Below, in pieces: positions 17,073 to 25,727 of a DNA stretch of 59,148 nucleotides; position 1 is the first letter of the stretch; each line of letters starts with the position of its first letter. A program made the position numbers and the translations under genes. Location of the stretch: positions 1 to 59,148 of the forward strand of contig CAZRXG010000028.1 in NCBI GenBank assembly GCA_964603985.1, read 5' to 3'. The notes under the pieces were generated by a model. The model did no database searches. It saw only the letters and a program-made list of their open reading frames with translations, and was not told the DNA's origin. The DNA is from CAZRXG01 sp964603985. Lineage in GTDB: Bacteria > Chloroflexota > Anaerolineae > Aggregatilineales > UBA3940.

Positions 17073-17519
17073 ATGTTCAATCCACCCAACCCGAAAACGT
17101 TCAACGCGCTCGTCTGGGAGATCACGCGGCAGGTCCCCGAAGGGAAAGTGACCACCTACGGGCAGATCGCCTCGATGATCCCCCCGCCGGAGGGCGTCGA
17201 CCCGGAGCAATACGCCCGGTTGGGCGCGCGCTGGGTGGGCAGCGCCATGCACGCCGCGCCACCGGAGATCCCCTGGCACCGGGTGATCAACAGCCAGGGG
17301 GAGATCAGCCTGCCCAAAGGTAGCGCCAGTGCCGACGAACAGCGCGCCCGGCTGTTGATGGAAGGCGTTGGTTTTGACGGGCGGGGGCGCGTCGACTTCG
17401 AGGTTGTGGGGTGGGAAGGGCCGCCGGGCGACTGGCTGGGCGAAAAGGGCCTGCTGCCACCACGATCCCTGAAGAAGACGCAAACGACGGACGATCCGGC
17501 TCAGCCGCGCCTTTTCTGA
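17073..17519 (+). CDS. Alkyltransferase-like (ATL) DNA damage-recognition protein
   Basis: 148-aa member of the O6-alkylguanine-DNA methyltransferase family in which the active-site Cys is replaced: the normal PCHR motif reads PWHR at residues 67-70 (Trp68). VTTYGQIA (Tyr29 for base flipping) and ARWVGSAM (Arg finger) are kept. ATL proteins flip and bind O6-alkylguanine without repairing it and hand it to nucleotide excision repair. That fits uvrB 1.2 kb downstream and polX upstream. The C-terminal 35 residues (GPPGDWLGEKG onward) extend past the usual domain. ATG 17073 is preferred; the frame to 17034 overlaps the promoter. Confidence 0.88.
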   Translation: MFNPPNPKTFNALVWEITRQVPEGKVTTYGQIASMIPPPEGVDPEQYARLGARWVGSAMHAAPPEIPWHRVINSQGEISLPKGSASADEQRARLLMEGVGFDGRGRVDFEVVGWEGPPGDWLGEKGLLPPRSLKKTQTTDDPAQPRLF

Positions 17520-17537
17520 TCGGCGAATGGGGGGAGG

Positions 17538-18614
17538 ATGGACCCGGTACACGAATACGTAGGCAACGCGCACGTACACACGCCTTACTCCGATGGCACC
17601 GGCTCGCACGCCGAGGTGGCGCGGGCGGCCCTCGACGCCGACCTGGATTTCGTGATCGTCACCGACCACAACCTCTGGGTGAACGGCCTGGAAGGTTACT
17701 ACGGCCCCTCGCCCCAACAGCGTGTCCTGCTGCTGGTCGGGGAGGAGATCCACGACATGCGCCGCGATCCGCAGGTCAATCACATGCTGGTGTATGGCGC
17801 GGAGCAGGAGCTGGCGCAGCACGCCTCGAACCCGGAGGCACTAGTCGGAGAGGTCAGGGCCAGCGGAGGAGAATGCTATCTGGCACATCCCATCGAGAAA
17901 GCGGCCCCGCTGTTTGACGAACCGGCGCTCCCCTGGGTTGACTGGGACATTGAGGGCTACACGGGCATCGAACTGTGGAACTACATGTCCGAGTTCAAGA
18001 GCTACCTCACCAGCAAGGCGGCGGCCATACGGCTGGCCTATCACCCGGAGAAGGCCATCAGCGGCCCGTTCCCTGAGACGCTCGCCCTGTGGGATCAACT
18101 TCTATCAGAGGGTAAGCGAGTCAAGATCATCGGCGGGGCGGATGCCCACGCCAGGCCGTACTCTCTGGGACCGCTCAGGCGCGTGATCTTCCCTTACGAG
18201 TACCTTTTCCGCTGTGTGAACACGCACATCCTGACGCCACGCCCCTTTAACGGCGATTATGAACACGACAAGCGGCTTGTCCTGAGCGCCCTGCGCGACG
18301 GCAGAGCCTTCGTCGGCTACGATCTTCCCGCGTCGACGCGCGGCTTCCGCTTTTCGGCGCAGGGGCACAACACCAGCGCGGTGATGGGCGAGCGCATCCG
18401 GCTGGAGCACGGTGTGACCCTCCAGATCGTGTCGCCCAGGATCGCCGACGTGCGATTGCTGAAGGGCGGTGAGGTCGTCCTGCGCGAGGTTGACGGGACG
18501 CACTGCACGTACATCGCCAACAAGCCGGGTGTCTACAGAGTCGAGATCTACACCCACTACAAAGGCAAACAGCGCGGCTGGATCTTCAGCAACCCGATCT
18601 TCGTCATCGCGTAG
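17538..18614 (+). CDS. PHP-domain phosphoesterase
   Basis: 358-aa metal-dependent hydrolase of the PHP superfamily. The start carries NAHVHTPYSDGTGSHAE with the HxH...D metal ligands, followed by IVTDHNLW, LLVGEEIH and later IGGADAHARPY. No polymerase domain is attached, unlike the PolX enzyme nearby. The last about 100 residues look like a beta-rich accessory domain (LKGGEVVLREVDG, GVYRVEIYTHYKGKQRGW). Substrate unknown; relatives act on phosphorylated histidinol, nucleotides or DNA ends. It starts 18 bases after the ATL gene, so the two are probably one transcript. Confidence 0.8.
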   Translation: MDPVHEYVGNAHVHTPYSDGTGSHAEVARAALDADLDFVIVTDHNLWVNGLEGYYGPSPQQRVLLLVGEEIHDMRRDPQVNHMLVYGAEQELAQHASNPEALVGEVRASGGECYLAHPIEKAAPLFDEPALPWVDWDIEGYTGIELWNYMSEFKSYLTSKAAAIRLAYHPEKAISGPFPETLALWDQLLSEGKRVKIIGGADAHARPYSLGPLRRVIFPYEYLFRCVNTHILTPRPFNGDYEHDKRLVLSALRDGRAFVGYDLPASTRGFRFSAQGHNTSAVMGERIRLEHGVTLQIVSPRIADVRLLKGGEVVLREVDGTHCTYIANKPGVYRVEIYTHYKGKQRGWIFSNPIFVIA

Positions 18615-18680
18615 CCGATAAGCCTTTCAGCGTCCCTGTGGGGCACGGGCGGGCTTTTTGGGGTGGACTCCCCCGCGACA

Positions 18681-18692
18681 GTGTGCTATAAT
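18681..18692 (+). promoter_or_regulatory. Extended -10 promoter of uvrB
   Basis: TGTGCTATAAT: TATAAT at 18687-18692 preceded by TGC, an extended -10 arrangement, without a clear -35 box. Transcription would start near 18699, 35 bases before the uvrB ATG. No LexA-type site was recognised. Confidence 0.55.
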
Positions 18693-18733
18693 CCGCCATC
18701 GAACCGACGTTCTATTCCCCGGATGGATGTGCC

Positions 18734-20797
18734 ATGCCAGACTTTCAACTCGTCACAGACTTCAGGCCGACGGGCGACCAACCGGAGGCCATCGCGAAGC
18801 TGGTCGAGGGCCTGCGCGGCGGGGTGAAACACCAGACGCTGCTCGGCGCGACCGGCACCGGCAAGACCTTCGTGATCGCCAACCTCGTCGAGGCGCTCAA
18901 CCGCCCGACGCTGGTGATCGCACACAACAAGACATTGGCCGCGCAGTTGTACTCCGAGTTCAAGGCTTTCTTCCCTCACAACGCCGTTGAGTACTTCGTC
19001 TCGTATTACGATTACTACCAGCCAGAAGCCTACGTCCCGCAGCAGGATCTCTACATCGAGAAGGATACGCTGATCAACGAGCAGATCGACCGGCTGCGCC
19101 TGGCGGCGACGGCGGCGCTCCTGAGCCGCCGCGACGTGCTGATCGTGGCCTCCGTCTCGTGCATCTACGGCCTGGGCAGGCCGGACGTGTGGCGCGAGGC
19201 CATGCTTACCCTGGAGCGCGGCCAGACCATCCGGCGTGATGCCATCCTGCGGCACCTGGTTCGCATCCAGTACAATCGCAACGACCTGGAGCTGAGTCAC
19301 GGGACGTTCCGCGTGCGCGGGGACACGCTGGAGATCATGTCGGCCTACAGCGACCAGACCTATCGCGTCACCCTGTGGGGCGACGAGATCGAGCGCATCG
19401 TCGAGGTGGATCTCCTCACAGGCGAGGTGGTGGCCGAGCACGACGAGATCGTCATCGCCCCGGCGGCGCAGTTTATGACGGAGCAGGAGACCCTGCAAGA
19501 CGCCGTCCACGACATCGAGGAGGAGCTGGAGGAGCGGCTCAGGTTTTTCCGCGAGAACGAGTTTCTGCTCGAAGCCCAGCGGTTGGAGCAGCGTACCCAG
19601 TACGACCTGGAGATGCTGCGCGAGGTCGGCTACTGCGCCGGTATTGAGAACTACTCCCGCCACATGGACCGCCGTATGCCCGGCGAGCCACCCCCTACCC
19701 TGGTCGACTACTTCCCCTCCGATTACCTGCTGGTCATCGACGAGTCGCATATGACCATCCCCCAGGTTCGGGGAATGTGGCGCGGTGACCGCAGCCGCAA
19801 GGAGACGCTGGTCGAGTATGGCTTCCGCCTGCCCAGCGCGCTCGACAACCGCCCGCTGAGCTTCCAGGAATTTGAGGAGCGGATGGGGCAGGTGATCTAC
19901 ACCAGTGCCACGCCGGGGCCGTACGAGCTACAGCACGGCGAGCGGGTCGTCGAGCAGATCATCCGGCCAACCGGCCTGGTCGACCCCGAGGTCGTCGTCA
20001 AGCCGGTTGAGGGGCAGATCGACGACCTGATCCACGAGATCGGCCAGCGGACGGAGCGCGGCGAGCGCGTGCTGGTCACGACGCTGACCAAGCGTATGGC
20101 CGAGAAGCTGGCCGAATACCTGATGGATATGGGGGTCAGGGTGCACTACCTGCACAGCGAGATCGACACGCTGGAGCGCGTCGAGATCCTGCGCGACCTG
20201 CGCCTGGGCGTGTACGACGTGGTCGTCGGGATCAACCTGCTGCGCGAGGGCCTCGACCTGCCGGAGGTGTCGCTGGTCGCCATCCTCGACGCGGACAAAC
20301 AGGGCTTCCTGCGCTCCGAGACGGCCCTGATCCAGACCATCGGACGCGCCGCCCGGCACGTCAACGGCAAGGTCATCATGTACGCCGCCGGGGTATCGGA
20401 CGCCATGCAGGCGGCCATCGATGAGACCAACCGGCGGCGGGCCAAGCAGATCGCCTACAACCAGGAGCACGGCATCGTGCCGACCAGCATCGTCAAAGAG
20501 GTGTACGACCTGACCGAGCGCGTCCGGGCCGCCGCCGTGGAGGCCGGTGGGGATCTGGCGTTATCAAAAGAGATCCCGGCCAACGAACTGCGCCGCGTCA
20601 TCGACGAGCTGGAGAAACAGATGAAGGCCGCCGCGCAGGACCTGGAGTTCGAGAAGGCGGCCCTGCTGCGCGACCAGATCTTCGAGCTGCGCGAGATCGT
20701 GGCGCTGCACGAGACGGGCCGCAGCGACGTGCCGATCTGGGAGCAGGATCGGCTCCTGCCGGTCTCCGATTTCGACGATGCAGCGGGCGATTCGTAG
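18734..20797 (+). CDS. uvrB: Excinuclease ABC subunit B
   Basis: 687-aa UvrB, the damage-verifying helicase-like subunit of nucleotide excision repair. Visible: Walker A GATGTGKT (about 37-44), the beta-hairpin region EYFVSYYDYYQPEAYVP, the DEAD-like DESH motif, YTSATPGPYE, the helicase-C motifs VTTLTKRMAEKLAEYL and GINLLREGLDLPEVSLV, QTIGRAARH, and a C-terminal UVR motif (about 635-670) for UvrC contact. Full length, no missing motif. It has its own promoter. The last 20 bases overlap the next gene. Confidence 0.98.
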   Translation: MPDFQLVTDFRPTGDQPEAIAKLVEGLRGGVKHQTLLGATGTGKTFVIANLVEALNRPTLVIAHNKTLAAQLYSEFKAFFPHNAVEYFVSYYDYYQPEAYVPQQDLYIEKDTLINEQIDRLRLAATAALLSRRDVLIVASVSCIYGLGRPDVWREAMLTLERGQTIRRDAILRHLVRIQYNRNDLELSHGTFRVRGDTLEIMSAYSDQTYRVTLWGDEIERIVEVDLLTGEVVAEHDEIVIAPAAQFMTEQETLQDAVHDIEEELEERLRFFRENEFLLEAQRLEQRTQYDLEMLREVGYCAGIENYSRHMDRRMPGEPPPTLVDYFPSDYLLVIDESHMTIPQVRGMWRGDRSRKETLVEYGFRLPSALDNRPLSFQEFEERMGQVIYTSATPGPYELQHGERVVEQIIRPTGLVDPEVVVKPVEGQIDDLIHEIGQRTERGERVLVTTLTKRMAEKLAEYLMDMGVRVHYLHSEIDTLERVEILRDLRLGVYDVVVGINLLREGLDLPEVSLVAILDADKQGFLRSETALIQTIGRAARHVNGKVIMYAAGVSDAMQAAIDETNRRRAKQIAYNQEHGIVPTSIVKEVYDLTERVRAAAVEAGGDLALSKEIPANELRRVIDELEKQMKAAAQDLEFEKAALLRDQIFELREIVALHETGRSDVPIWEQDRLLPVSDFDDAAGDS

Positions 20798-21377
20798 TGC
20801 CGGTGCCTTACTGCTGATCGCGGTGCTGTTCTGGCTCGGTGTTCTGCTGCACGAGGCCGGGCACATCGTCAGCGCGTGGATCTTCGGCGCGCGCCTGACG
20901 CGGCTGAACGTGCTCGGCCTTGAGCTTGTCCCATGTCTGGGCTGGCGTCCCCTGGCCGACCACTATGGCCTGATGAGCGTCAGGGGCGCCCTGACCCCTC
21001 ACCAGAGGGACGTGATGCGGTTGTGGGGCAGCCTGGCGACGTTGGGCGCGGCGCTCGCCGCCCAGGCGGTTCTGTGGCTGACGTGCCCACGCCGGGGGGG
21101 CGTGCGCCTGTGCGTGCTCACACTGTGCTTCTTCTGGCTCGACATCCTGACCCATACGCTTCCCACGTTGGGCATCCCGGCCTATCTGCTTTTTGGCACG
21201 CGCACCGTCACGTCTTCGGCGGAGGCGTACCTGGCGGCGGTGGCGCTGGGGATGCCGGGCTGGCTCTTCCAGGCGCTGGCGGTCGGGGTGTCGGTGGCGC
21301 TGCTGGCTACGACGCTGATCCGGTGGCATCTGCTGCGGCGTGCAGATAGACTCCTTACCGGATCGACGCGTCCGTAA
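20778..21377 (+). CDS. M50-like integral membrane zinc peptidase
   Basis: 199 aa. The first membrane helix contains HEAGH (VLLHEAGHIVSAW, about residues 25-29), the zinc and catalytic motif of M50-type intramembrane peptidases. Three or four further hydrophobic segments follow (about 83-105, 108-130, 150-185). The second ligand motif (NxxPxxPxDG) is not apparent, so the protein may be a minimal or divergent member. It overlaps uvrB by 20 bases and is probably translated from the same mRNA; no functional link to repair is known. Confidence 0.65.
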   Translation: MQRAIRSAGALLLIAVLFWLGVLLHEAGHIVSAWIFGARLTRLNVLGLELVPCLGWRPLADHYGLMSVRGALTPHQRDVMRLWGSLATLGAALAAQAVLWLTCPRRGGVRLCVLTLCFFWLDILTHTLPTLGIPAYLLFGTRTVTSSAEAYLAAVALGMPGWLFQALAVGVSVALLATTLIRWHLLRRADRLLTGSTRP

Positions 21378-21413
21378 ACCCTGTTGCCACAACAAAAGCG
21401 GAGGTTCCGGTCA

Positions 21414-22646
21414 ATGCCGCACAGCACACACGGGACGATCGTCCTGATGGGGTCGGGCGAGATGACCCCCAGCATGGTCGAAGTGCATAAGTACGCCATG
21501 TCGCTCGTCGAAGGGCCGGTACGCGCCGCCTTCATAGCCACGCCCGCCGGGTTTCAGTTGAATGCCGACCGGATCGCGGGGAAGGCGGTGGACTACTTCC
21601 GGCAAAGCCTGGACACTCCCCTGGAGATTGTGCCCTTCAAGGCGGTGCGGGATGCCACGCAAGAGGAGATCCGCGCGACCGTCAGCACCCTATATGAAGC
21701 AACCTATCTTTTCGCCGGGCCGGGCAGCCCGACTTATGCCATCCACAACTGGCGTGACACGCCCATTCCCGACGCCATGCTTGAGACGGTCGCTCACGGC
21801 GGCTGCCTCACCTTCGCCAGTGCCGCCGCGCTGACGCTGGGGCGCTTTGTCATTCCAGTCTACGAGGTGTACAAGGTCGGTGAGGCACTGCACTGGGTGG
21901 ATGGGCTGGACATCCTGGGACACTACGGGCTGGACGTGTGCGTCGTGCCGCACTGGAACAACACCAGCGGCGGTGACCACGACACCCGCTTCTGCTTTAT
22001 GGGCGAGCCGCGCTGGGAGATAATGAGCGGATTGCTGCCCGGAGCGACGACCGTGCTGGGCATCGACGAGCACACCGCCTGCATCCTGCGGTTGGACGAG
22101 GCGACGTGTGAGGTGCGCGGTGTGGGGCGGGCGACGGTGCGGCGCGGCGGCAACGAGCAGGTCTTCGCCGCCGGGGATACCTTCGGTGCCGAAATGCTCA
22201 CCCCGTCCGGCAAGGGAGGCGGGGCCGATGTGTCGCTTCCCACCTCCGGGCCAGACAACACACCGCTCTCCTGGGACAAGATCCGGGGCAGACACGAAGC
22301 TCTTCTCCGGGACGATCACCCGCCGCTCGACCGGGTGACGGCTTACGTCTTCGACCTGATGGCGCTGATGACCGCCGCGCGCCAGCGCCAGGATTGGCAG
22401 ACTATGCGGCAGGCCGAGGAAGCGCTGCGCGAGGCGATGGTGAGCGTCGTGGGCAGGCTGGAGACGCCGCCGACGAATGTCGAGGAGCTGGTTTCCCCTT
22501 ACGTCAGCCTCCTGCTGGAGACACGCACCAACCTGCGGGCCGCCGGGCAGTGGGCGCAGGCCGACCGCATCCGCGACCGCCTGGGCGAACTGGGAGTCGT
22601 TGTCGCAGACACGCCGGAAGGCTCGACCTGGCGATTATCTACATAG
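21414..22646 (+). CDS. Peptidase S51-like domain fused to CysRS-type C-terminal domain
   Basis: 410 aa. Residues 6-265 look like the peptidase S51/cyanophycinase-like class I glutamine-amidotransferase fold: GTIVLMGSGEM, AFIATPAG, LFAGPGSPTYAIHNW, then CLTFASAAAL, where Ser136 is at the place of the S51 nucleophile. Residues about 355-408 match the end of cysteinyl-tRNA synthetase: LLLETRTNLRAAGQWAQADR, then IRDRLGELGVVVADTPEGSTW, where CysRS typically has ...ADRIRDxLxxxGIxLxDTPxGTxW. No synthetase catalytic part is present. ATG 21414 has GGAGG 11 bases upstream. Function unknown; substrate may be a peptide. Confidence 0.75.
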   Translation: MPHSTHGTIVLMGSGEMTPSMVEVHKYAMSLVEGPVRAAFIATPAGFQLNADRIAGKAVDYFRQSLDTPLEIVPFKAVRDATQEEIRATVSTLYEATYLFAGPGSPTYAIHNWRDTPIPDAMLETVAHGGCLTFASAAALTLGRFVIPVYEVYKVGEALHWVDGLDILGHYGLDVCVVPHWNNTSGGDHDTRFCFMGEPRWEIMSGLLPGATTVLGIDEHTACILRLDEATCEVRGVGRATVRRGGNEQVFAAGDTFGAEMLTPSGKGGGADVSLPTSGPDNTPLSWDKIRGRHEALLRDDHPPLDRVTAYVFDLMALMTAARQRQDWQTMRQAEEALREAMVSVVGRLETPPTNVEELVSPYVSLLLETRTNLRAAGQWAQADRIRDRLGELGVVVADTPEGSTWRLST

Positions 22647-22698
22647 CCAGCGGGGATGCTCGCACTCAGGCTGGCGTTTTGGAGCGCTCACTGCTACA

Positions 22699-22722
22699 GT
22701 AGTAGCGCAAAGCCGCTGCTAC
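22699..22722 (+). promoter_or_regulatory. Leader hairpin before the response regulator
   Basis: GTAGTAGCG pairs with CGCTGCTAC over 9 bp (one G-U) around a 6-base loop, 22 bases before the ATG at 22745. CTGCTAC also occurs just upstream (22691-22697), so an alternative pairing with GTAGTAG is conceivable. No T-run follows. Confidence 0.3.
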
Positions 22723-22744
22723 CCGGAGTCACGCGAGGATTGAC

Positions 22745-23374
22745 ATGGACCAGCCCGCCATAAAGCTGCTGATCGTCACCGATCTCCCCGAATCCCTGAC
22801 ACGGATCGGCCAGATGCTTGTCAAGGAGGAGGATGTCGGGCTTGTCGGCTCGGCGATGTCAGGCGATCAGGCGCTCGACCTGGTGAAGGTTCACCAGCCT
22901 GACGTGGTCGTGATGGATTACGACATGCCCGGCCTTGACGGCGCAGAGACGACGCGGGCCATCCTGCACGAGGATGCTTCCGTGCAGGTGATCATGCTCT
23001 CGGTCGTCAACGAGGCGGATGACATTCGCCGCGCCATGCGGGCCGGGGCACGCGATTACCTGGTCAAACCACTGAAGAAGGGTGAGCTGGTCAGGACAGT
23101 TCGCTGGCTGATCAATGAGCGGCGCGAATACGCCCGCATCCAGGCCTTCATCGACCGGCTTCGCCAGGCTTACGAGGCGCTTTTCACCGACGACAAGCAG
23201 GTTCCGCCCAAGGTCGTCGCCTATCTTGAGGCGCAGGTGGCCGAAGCGCCGGGCGACCGCCTGCAACTGGAGACTCTGGCGGTCGCCTACGCCCGCAACC
23301 GGAACTGGGGCAAGCTTGCCCCGCTTGCCGCTCTGCTGGCCGAAACGCAGGAAGAGGACGAGCCGGACGAATAG
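22745..23374 (+). CDS. Response regulator with helical output region
   Basis: 209 aa. Receiver domain (about 7-125) with phospho-acceptor Asp58 in VVMDYDMPG, the acidic pair replaced in part near the N-terminus (VTD13), the Ser/Thr switch in IMLSVV and Lys in DYLVKPL. The remaining 85 residues are alpha-helical without a recognisable DNA-binding motif, ending in an acidic tail (EEDEPDE). It may act by protein contact. No kinase gene is adjacent. Confidence 0.88.
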   Translation: MDQPAIKLLIVTDLPESLTRIGQMLVKEEDVGLVGSAMSGDQALDLVKVHQPDVVVMDYDMPGLDGAETTRAILHEDASVQVIMLSVVNEADDIRRAMRAGARDYLVKPLKKGELVRTVRWLINERREYARIQAFIDRLRQAYEALFTDDKQVPPKVVAYLEAQVAEAPGDRLQLETLAVAYARNRNWGKLAPLAALLAETQEEDEPDE

Positions 23375-23415
23375 CCGCCCCGCCCGCTTTCTCCTAACGG
23401 CGGTTTGCAGGTCGC

Positions 23416-24519
23416 CTAGACCTGGAATTCGCCGTTTTTGTAGAATAACTCGCCGTCGACGACGATCTCCCCGCCGGAGCGCATGTCGCAGATCATATCC
23501 CAGTGCACGGATGACTCGTTCTTTGAGCCGGTGTCGGGATACCCGGCTCCGACGGCCACGTGCATCGTCCCGCCGATCTTCTCGTCGAACAGGATGTTGC
23601 GGGTGAACTGCTGGATCGCCTCGTTGGTGCCGATGGCAAACTCACCCAGGTAGCGGGAGCCTGCGTCGGTATCCAGCACGGCGAGCAGGTACTCCTCGCC
23701 TTTCTTGGCCGTGGCCTCGACGACCCGCCCCTCCTCAAACCTCAACTCGACGCCGTCCACCTCGCGCCCACCGTAGATGGCGGGATAAGTGAACCGCACC
23801 CAGCCGTTCACCGAGTCTTCGACCGGCCCGGTGAAGATCTCGCCGTCCGGGAAGTTGCGCGCGCCATCGGCATTGAGGAAGATGCGATCCTTGATCGACA
23901 GCGTCAGGTCGACGTTCTCGCCCCTGACCTCGACCTGATCCTTGCCCTTCAGCCAGTCGATCAGGCGCTGCTGCTCGGCGGATTTCGCCCGCCAGTAGGC
24001 GACGGGGTCGTCCAGGTGCACCATGCACGCCCCATAGACGAAGTCCTCGTATTCGGCGAGGCTCATCTCGGCGTCCTGCGCGGCTGCCTGGGTGGGATGC
24101 TCCGTCACCACCCAGCGCATCTCACCGCTTGCCTGGCGCTGCATGAAAGTCTTCATGGCGGGGTTCTGCGACCTATTCCGGCGGGCTATGCGCTCCGGGT
24201 CGACGTTGGTCAGTGACTTGGTGTTGGCAGGCGCTCTGAGGGCCATCCGAACGTCGATGCTCGACATCAGCCACATGTACATCGGGTTGAGATGGTCGAT
24301 CTGCTCGTCGCTGGCGTATTGGTACAGGATCTCGTCGGCACCGGTGGGACGCATGTTGAAAATGGCGTGCCCGCCTGCGACGAGGACGTGCTTATAGACC
24401 GCCAGCGCCAGCGGCGCGGCCAGCGGCTCGTAGGGATGAATCATCACCAGATCGTCTGGCCGGACGGCAACACAATAGTTCACCAGGATTTCGGCAACCT
24501 TGTCAACACGCGGGTCCAT
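23416..24519 (-). CDS. M29 family aminopeptidase
   Basis: 367-aa cytosolic metallo-aminopeptidase of the M29 (thermophilic aminopeptidase T/AmpS) family, removing N-terminal residues from peptides. Family features: N-terminal DPRVDKVAEILVNYCVAVRPDD, ADGARNFPDGEIFTGPVEDS in the middle, and the metal-binding C-terminus with LGEFAIGTNEAI, LFDEKIGGTMHVAVGAGYP, and HWDMICDMRSGGEI. Length is typical (370-410). The gene faces the response regulator (41 bases between stops) and is divergent from the MBL gene. Confidence 0.93.
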   Translation of the reverse strand: MDPRVDKVAEILVNYCVAVRPDDLVMIHPYEPLAAPLALAVYKHVLVAGGHAIFNMRPTGADEILYQYASDEQIDHLNPMYMWLMSSIDVRMALRAPANTKSLTNVDPERIARRNRSQNPAMKTFMQRQASGEMRWVVTEHPTQAAAQDAEMSLAEYEDFVYGACMVHLDDPVAYWRAKSAEQQRLIDWLKGKDQVEVRGENVDLTLSIKDRIFLNADGARNFPDGEIFTGPVEDSVNGWVRFTYPAIYGGREVDGVELRFEEGRVVEATAKKGEEYLLAVLDTDAGSRYLGEFAIGTNEAIQQFTRNILFDEKIGGTMHVAVGAGYPDTGSKNESSVHWDMICDMRSGGEIVVDGELFYKNGEFQV

Positions 24520-24630
24520 GATATTTTCCCTCCGGTGCGGTAATTACTCGGTGCTACCTCGAAGCGCGGCAGGCGCGGTGCCAGAGACGGTGCCTGCGCG
24601 CTCTTCGCACATATCCAACGTGATATGCAG

Positions 24631-24659
24631 AATATAGCCCAAAGAGGGAAGGCCTTCAA
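24631..24659 (-). promoter_or_regulatory. Promoter of the M29 aminopeptidase gene
   Basis: On the minus strand TTGAAG (complement of 24654-24659), 17-base spacer, TATATT (complement of 24631-24636). The -35 box lies within the first copy of the tandem repeat at 24646-24675. A CATATC/GATATG inverted repeat (24610-24627) is just downstream of the -10 box. Confidence 0.5.
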
Positions 24660-24675
24660 AGGGAAGGCGTTCAAA
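24646..24675. repeat. Tandem 15-bp direct repeat in a divergent promoter region
   Basis: GGGAAGGCCTTCAAA (24646-24660) is followed immediately by GGGAAGGCGTTCAAA (24661-24675), one mismatch. The repeat overlaps the -35 region of the M29 promoter and lies 75 bases before the MBL gene, so it may be an operator for one or both genes. Confidence 0.6.
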
Positions 24676-24749
24676 ATGGGAACGATGGCTGTCGCGAGGT
24701 AAGATAGTGTGTGGCATCCTTCTGGCACAAACACAAGGAAGCGAGCAGC

Positions 24750-25727
24750 GTGCGTCTTGGCATCCTCGGCACCGAATCACTGGGAGTGCGCGGTCTCTCG
24801 TGTGTGGTGAAGATAGAGGACCGCACGGTCGTCATTGACCCCGGCTTGGCGCTGGGCTACCGGCGTCACGGGCTGCTGCCTCACCCGGCACAGGTGGCGG
24901 TAGGGGAGTATGTTCGCCGGAAGATCTTGGCGGAGCTGAAGGGCGCAACCGACGTGGTGATGAGCCACTTTCACGGGGATCACGTTCCGCTGCCCGATGC
25001 CAACCCCTTCCAGTTGAAAGCCCGGCAGGTTGCCCCTCTATGCCAAACAGCCCGGATCTGGGCCAAGGGGCCGGAGGGGCTTTCTCACAACATGGCGAAC
25101 CGGCGGGACGCTCTGGCCAGGGCGTTGGGCAAGGGTCTCACGAACGCGGAAAGACGGGCGGACGGGCCGCTGGCCTTTTCGCCGCCGATGCCGCACGGGG
25201 AGCGGCACAACCGCCTCGGCACGGTGATGATGACCCGCATTGAGGACAAAGACGGCGTTTTCGTGCACGCCTCGGATATCCAACTGCTCGACGGTGAGGC
25301 GATCTCATTCATCCTGGCCTGGCAGCCGGATATTGTGCTGGTCGGTGGCCCACCGCTGTACCTGCACCGGCTTTCGTCCCAGCAGCGCAGGCGTGCCTGG
25401 AAGAACGCACTGCGGCTGGCCGACCGGGTGGACACGCTGATCCTCGATCACCACCTGCTGCGCTACGAGGAGGGACTGGCTTGGCTGAAGCGGCTCTCTT
25501 CCGAGACGGGCCACCGGGTGATCTGCGCCGCCGATTTCATGGGCTGCCCCCGTTTGCTGCTTGAGGCCCGGCGCAGGCAGTTGTACGACGAGATGCCGGT
25601 CGCGGAGGGGTGGCACGACGCCTACGCTCACGGTGAGGCGGACACCGACGCGTATCAGGACTACCGGCATGTGCTCGCTTCGAGCGACGCCGGGACGGTC
25701 CGGGTAGAAGATGGTCAAACCCCATGA
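24750..25727 (+). CDS. Metallo-beta-lactamase-fold hydrolase (UPF0282-like)
   Basis: 325-aa MBL-fold protein. Motif SHFHGDHVPL holds the HxHxDH metal ligands (about 72-77 from the GTG start); HASDIQLLD and LILDHHLLRYEEGL supply the later Asp and His. The arrangement resembles the uncharacterised UPF0282 family found in archaea and some bacteria. GTG 24750 (MRLGILGTESLGVRG) is preferred, with AAGGAAGCGAG just upstream; the frame continues to GTG 24711. Probably cytosolic; substrate unknown. Confidence 0.78.
   Translation: MRLGILGTESLGVRGLSCVVKIEDRTVVIDPGLALGYRRHGLLPHPAQVAVGEYVRRKILAELKGATDVVMSHFHGDHVPLPDANPFQLKARQVAPLCQTARIWAKGPEGLSHNMANRRDALARALGKGLTNAERRADGPLAFSPPMPHGERHNRLGTVMMTRIEDKDGVFVHASDIQLLDGEAISFILAWQPDIVLVGGPPLYLHRLSSQQRRRAWKNALRLADRVDTLILDHHLLRYEEGLAWLKRLSSETGHRVICAADFMGCPRLLLEARRRQLYDEMPVAEGWHDAYAHGEADTDAYQDYRHVLASSDAGTVRVEDGQTP

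Noticed and set aside
16758..17822. 354-codon minus-strand frame over the ATL, PHP and polX starts
   Set aside because: It runs across three supported genes in the wrong frame and shows no domain.
18615..18660. Terminator after the PHP gene
   Set aside because: CCCTGTG/CACGGG pairing is imperfect; the CTTTTTGGGG tail is suggestive but the stem is too weak to call.
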